Shown here: one piece after another, positions 41,261 to 44,249 of the stretch | Layout: each line of letters opens with the position of its first letter | Position numbering within the stretch: position 1 is the first letter of the stretch | NCBI GenBank assembly: GCA_015063195.1 | Contig: SUSX01000005.1 | Location: forward strand, 1-44,249 | Source: Thermoplasmata archaeon | Lineage (GTDB): Archaea > Thermoplasmatota > Thermoplasmata > Methanomassiliicoccales > Methanomethylophilaceae | Length of the DNA stretch: 44,249 nucleotides | Reading direction: 5' to 3' | Notes under the pieces: generated by a model | What the model was told of the DNA's origin: nothing | What the model saw: the letters and a program-made list of their open reading frames with translations, nothing else | The model's database searches: none | Made by a program: the position numbers and the translations under genes

Positions 41261-42118
41261 TCAGTCATTGATCCTATAACCGTCATCGTCTGCTTCAGAC
41301 TTGTACTTTATGTCGTAATAATCCAGGAATTCGATGACGCTTTTGATGTGAGTTGCAACTCCGACGTTAAGATACTGATGTTCTACAATCTTTCCGTCGG
41401 CCGATTTGATGTTGTATCCAAGATCAAGATGCATAGTCCTTGACTGGATACCTATGATGTGTCCGTGTTTATCAAAAATGGGACCTCCGGACTGTCCTCT
41501 CAGTCCCGGAGTGGATGTCTCTAGAAACATCCTGTCAAATACTCCGTTAGAAGTCCTTCCGTTATTGATTACACGTGTAATGATTCCGTCGTTGGGGAAG
41601 AAGGGGATAGGAAGCATTTCGTTTCCTAAGGTAAATGTGTGAGTGTTATGGTCAAATGTACTTGTGACATTAACAAAGGGGAATCCCAATCTGCAGATAC
41701 TCGTACCTGTTCTGAGTTTGCTGGGATCTGTAAAGATAGGATATTCCTTAACACTGTCTCTTTTGAAATTTACAAGTTTTACAGCAGCAAGGTCCAATTC
41801 AGGGCTGATTTTAATATCGTTGTGAGCAACTCCGTCCCAGCTCCACCAGAAACTGTGAGCTTTCAACCAATCGGATTGATATGGTCTTGGATTCGAAGGA
41901 TTTTCTTCATTGAAATGATCGATATCGGAAATCTTCTGCAGATCATCCCTGTATGTGTAGTATGGAGCGATAACATGAGCTGCAGTAAGTACCCATCCGT
42001 CCGGATTCACAACAACAAACGATCCTACGGAAGAGGATATGTCACCGCCTATCGTACATGTAGAAGAGATCACTGGACGGGTACATTTCATCATCTTCTC
42101 GCAAGCGTCTGCAAACAT
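41261..42118 (-). CDS. Trypsin-like serine protease (S1 fold)
   Basis: A 285-residue protein. The catalytic triad is visible: His in GWVLTAAHVIAPYY, Asp in SPELDLAAVKLVNF, and Ser in LRGQSGGPIFDKHGHIIGIQS. There is no PDZ domain, signal peptide or membrane anchor, so it is probably cytoplasmic, unlike DegP/HtrA. The TATA box at 42141-42150 puts the transcription start at about the ATG, so the message is leaderless. It is followed 9 bases later by the GIY-YIG-like gene. Stand-alone intracellular trypsin-like proteases occur in some immune and stress systems; the substrate here is unknown. Confidence 0.87.
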   Translation of the reverse strand: MFADACEKMMKCTRPVISSTCTIGGDISSSVGSFVVVNPDGWVLTAAHVIAPYYTYRDDLQKISDIDHFNEENPSNPRPYQSDWLKAHSFWWSWDGVAHNDIKISPELDLAAVKLVNFKRDSVKEYPIFTDPSKLRTGTSICRLGFPFVNVTSTFDHNTHTFTLGNEMLPIPFFPNDGIITRVINNGRTSNGVFDRMFLETSTPGLRGQSGGPIFDKHGHIIGIQSRTMHLDLGYNIKSADGKIVEHQYLNVGVATHIKSVIEFLDYYDIKYKSEADDDGYRIND

Positions 42119-42140
42119 CGAATCTGGATGGTCTAGAGGA

Positions 42141-42150
42141 TAGATATAAC
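42141..42150 (-). promoter_or_regulatory. TATA box of the protease operon
   Basis: GTTATATCTA on the minus strand, centred 27 bases before the ATG at 42118. An island palindrome lies about 33-50 bp further upstream. Confidence 0.5.
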
Positions 42151-42182
42151 TTACAACATTTAGAATTGATATAATGAAATTA

Positions 42183-42201
42183 ATAAAGCTAATAACTTAA
42201 T
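42183..42201. repeat. Island palindrome upstream of the protease operon
   Basis: ATAAAG-CTAATAA-CTTAAT, one mismatch in the left arm and the same centre as copies 1 and 2. The preceding ATAATGAA also matches the flank of copy 1, and TTAATTAGATAAAT after it recurs at about 37570, so the two island borders share sequence. Confidence 0.6.
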
Positions 42202-42216
42202 TAGATAAATTAATTA

Positions 42217-44061
42217 TTAGTATTTAGAATTATAATTTTTGTTACCATAATTCAAATTTTTTTCACTATTTTTGAGTCCGTTTCTGAATTTCGAACTGTC
42301 GGGCTTTTTAAAATCATTTTTAGATTGTTTAGCACTCTTTGAAGGATTTCCTTTTTTCTCATCCTTTCTTATGTTCTTATCCTTGAGGATGACATCCTTC
42401 TGACGCTGTTTCATCTGCATTGATTGTTCAACTTTGATGTTCTCTTTATCATCCCAATCACGTCTGGTGTAGTACATCATTGTTGACGGTGTTGAAGGAG
42501 TAGGAGTGAAAATCTGAACCTGTTCAGGAATCGTTTTTAAATGATTTACACAGAAATTTAGCATTTCTTTCATATGATATTCATAACATCCCGGATGTGC
42601 TGCTATCAGATAATAAGTGAGGAATATTTTCTTATCCGTCTCACTTTTGACCTCATCAAACATCTTTTTGAATTCAAGAAGCACCTTACTGTCTGGTTTT
42701 CCCATCATCTTCAGAACATCATCACTTACATGTTCGGGCGCTATCTTCATCTGACCGGAGATATGATTCCCTTCTATCAGTTGTTTCAGGTAGTTCTTAC
42801 CGTTCTTTTTGTCGGAAACAATAAGATCGTACCTTATTCCCGATGCAATGAATACCTTTTTCACCCTTTCAATTTCCGATATCTTTTTCAGAAGATCTAT
42901 CTGTCTTCCGTGATCAATGGGCAACAACCTGCACATTTGAGGGAACATACATCTTTTATCAGTACACGGTCCTTTTTTCGTTTTACCCGGGCAGTCAATA
43001 CCGTACATGTTTGCCGTAGGGCCTCCGACATCACGAATCACGCCGTCGAATCCTTTCTTCTTAGCGATATTTCTTACTTCCCTTAGGATGGATTCCTCAC
43101 TTCTGGAAACGACTGTCCTTCCCTGCATGACCGCAATGGCACAGAAATTACATTCACCGTAACATCCTCTGTGTGTTGTGATTGAATTCCTTATGGTATC
43201 CATTGCTTTAACGAATCCCTGTCTTTTGTAATACGGATGGACATCGTTCTCAAAATTCATCTCATAAATTCTGTCCAAGGTATCGGGATCCATCAGAGGT
43301 GAAGGCGGATTGTTAACGAGATACCTGTTTCCGTGTTTCTGAACGAAACCTTTTGCTGTCAAAGGTTCGTTGTTCCTGTAGAATGTTTTGAAAGCTTTGA
43401 TGAACTTTTTCGGATCGTCTTTACAATCCTCATATGAGGGGAGTTGGAGATATCCATCGGGAATTTCGGATGAAATGTAACATATTCCTTTGATTTCTTT
43501 CCAATCTCTTCCGTCCCTCAGATGTAAAGCCAACTGGAGATTGCTTCTTTCAGCCATTCCGTAAGTGATGAAATCCGCTTTTGAATCGAATAATATTGAC
43601 CTTCTGAGACTGTCTGACCATGAGTCATAATGCACAATCCTGCGGAGACTGGCTTCAACTCCTCCCAAGACTATGGGTTTTCCTTTGATGTATTTCTTGA
43701 TAAGGTTTGTATAGGCAATACATGCCCTGTCAGGACGTCTGTTGTTTATTCCGCCGGGAGTGAAATCGTCATCCTTTCTGAACTTCATGGTCGGAGTATA
43801 ATTTGCAACCATGGAATCGACACATCCAGATGAAATACTCCAGAATAAATTGGGTTCACCCAATCTTGTAATATCTTTATCACTGTCGATGTCGGGCTGA
43901 GCAATAATCCCTACCCTGAATCCATTCTCAATCAGCCAATGGCCGATGATGGCAGAACCGTTGTATGATGAATCAATGTAAGTGTCCCCGCTTACGAGGA
44001 TGACATCGAGAGAGTCCCACCCTCTTTTCCGGACCTCTTCCATCGTGGTAGGTATAAACAT
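42217..44061 (-). CDS. YgiQ-family radical SAM protein
   Basis: A 614-residue protein. The N-terminus RGWDSLDVILVSGDTYIDSSYNGSAIIGHWLIENGFRVGIIAQPD is the YgiQ signature. The cluster motif CYGECNFC (CxxxCxxC) comes in the middle, followed by DVGGPTANMYG and GQMKIAPEHVSDDVLKMMGKP. The C-terminal roughly 60 residues are very lysine- and asparagine-rich and low in complexity. The reaction of YgiQ proteins is not known. The ATG overlaps the stop of the acetyltransferase gene by one base (TGATG). Confidence 0.93.
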   Translation of the reverse strand: MFIPTTMEEVRKRGWDSLDVILVSGDTYIDSSYNGSAIIGHWLIENGFRVGIIAQPDIDSDKDITRLGEPNLFWSISSGCVDSMVANYTPTMKFRKDDDFTPGGINNRRPDRACIAYTNLIKKYIKGKPIVLGGVEASLRRIVHYDSWSDSLRRSILFDSKADFITYGMAERSNLQLALHLRDGRDWKEIKGICYISSEIPDGYLQLPSYEDCKDDPKKFIKAFKTFYRNNEPLTAKGFVQKHGNRYLVNNPPSPLMDPDTLDRIYEMNFENDVHPYYKRQGFVKAMDTIRNSITTHRGCYGECNFCAIAVMQGRTVVSRSEESILREVRNIAKKKGFDGVIRDVGGPTANMYGIDCPGKTKKGPCTDKRCMFPQMCRLLPIDHGRQIDLLKKISEIERVKKVFIASGIRYDLIVSDKKNGKNYLKQLIEGNHISGQMKIAPEHVSDDVLKMMGKPDSKVLLEFKKMFDEVKSETDKKIFLTYYLIAAHPGCYEYHMKEMLNFCVNHLKTIPEQVQIFTPTPSTPSTMMYYTRRDWDDKENIKVEQSMQMKQRQKDVILKDKNIRKDEKKGNPSKSAKQSKNDFKKPDSSKFRNGLKNSEKNLNYGNKNYNSKY

Positions 44062-44249
44062 CAGAGAACCTTTTCCATTACGTAATCATCCATGACGTAA
44101 CCGTCTCCGATGTCCGTACAGATGCTTTGGATTTTCTCAAAACCATTCCTTTCGTAGGCTTTGATGGCCTTATCATTGAATTTATTGACTGTAAGATATA
44201 GGGATAAATGATTGTTCTCAGAAGCATATGCAAAGATTTCCTTAATTGC
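44061..44249 (-). CDS. GNAT-family acetyltransferase (partial, N-terminus outside window)
   Basis: Only the last 62 residues are in the window. They contain LYLTVNKFNDKAIKAYERNGFEKI and DIGDGYVMDDYVMEKVL, the usual C-terminal part of GNAT N-acetyltransferases (final strand and the N...AYERNGF motif). The substrate is unknown. It is the upstream gene of an operon with ygiQ; the stop and the ygiQ start share one base. Confidence 0.85.
   Translation of the reverse strand, partial: AIKEIFAYASENNHLSLYLTVNKFNDKAIKAYERNGFEKIQSICTDIGDGYVMDDYVMEKVL

Overview
This window is archaeal chromosome, most likely from a methanogen or relative in the Thermoplasmata (Methanomassiliicoccales would fit). The lineage is an inference from gene content: a group II chaperonin, a UbiA-type prenyltransferase fitting archaeal ether-lipid synthesis, the archaeal repair protein NreA, an HdrC-HdrB-like iron-sulfur protein with its small zinc-ribbon partner, archaeal TATA boxes, and a bacterial-type ThrRS such as some archaea have acquired. 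UAG ends only two of about 40 genes, which would suit a pyrrolysine-using lineage but does not prove it. No rRNA, tRNA or CRISPR array was found.

Layout. 1-3.8 kb: trkA-trkH potassium uptake, divergent from hisD. 3.9-6.2 kb: a candidate structured RNA, an HD phosphohydrolase, and a 1.5-kb element with perfect 20-bp terminal inverted repeats and an 8-bp target duplication that carries only a frameshifted tnpB. 6.2-12 kb: housekeeping genes (gdhA, prenyltransferase, MFS exporter, metallo-beta-lactamase fold enzyme, two small membrane proteins). 11.9-15.7 kb: a 1243-residue HRDC/SF1-helicase/MTES_1575-type nuclease protein, a defence candidate. 15.9-18.7 kb: lipid kinase and ThrRS, then a decayed gene. 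19.2-22.4 kb: an acyl-AMP ligase/ACP/PlsC fusion with its own phosphopantetheinyl transferase. 22.4-24 kb: a DUF4143-type ATPase bracketed by TGCAGATWWATCTGCA-like palindromes. 24-36 kb: rubrerythrin, TerC, an Hdr-like pair, RidA, MORN protein, YbaK, radical SAM enzymes, ZIP, larE/larB, nreA with an SPL-like radical SAM enzyme, thermosome, DoxX-like protein. 36.3-42.2 kb: an AT-rich accessory island with two translationally coupled short serine recombinases, a 33-residue membrane microprotein, an 830-bp gene desert with repeated TTAAC-N3-GTTAA palindromes, a coiled-coil protein, a small possible GIY-YIG-like protein and a trypsin-like protease. The window ends in a YgiQ-type radical SAM gene and a partial acetyltransferase.

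The strongest leads are (1) the acyl ligase-ACP-acyltransferase fusion plus PPTase, which points to acyl-chain chemistry in an organism whose membrane lipids should be isoprenoid ethers; (2) the tnpB-only element with IS6-like ends; (3) the 37-42 kb island, where two families of operator-like palindromes, coupled recombinases and a protease operon occur together; (4) the palindrome-bracketed ATPase; and (5) the compact hairpin RNA candidate at about 3961-4030. Several convergent gene pairs end in GC-rich hairpins that overlap their stop codons.
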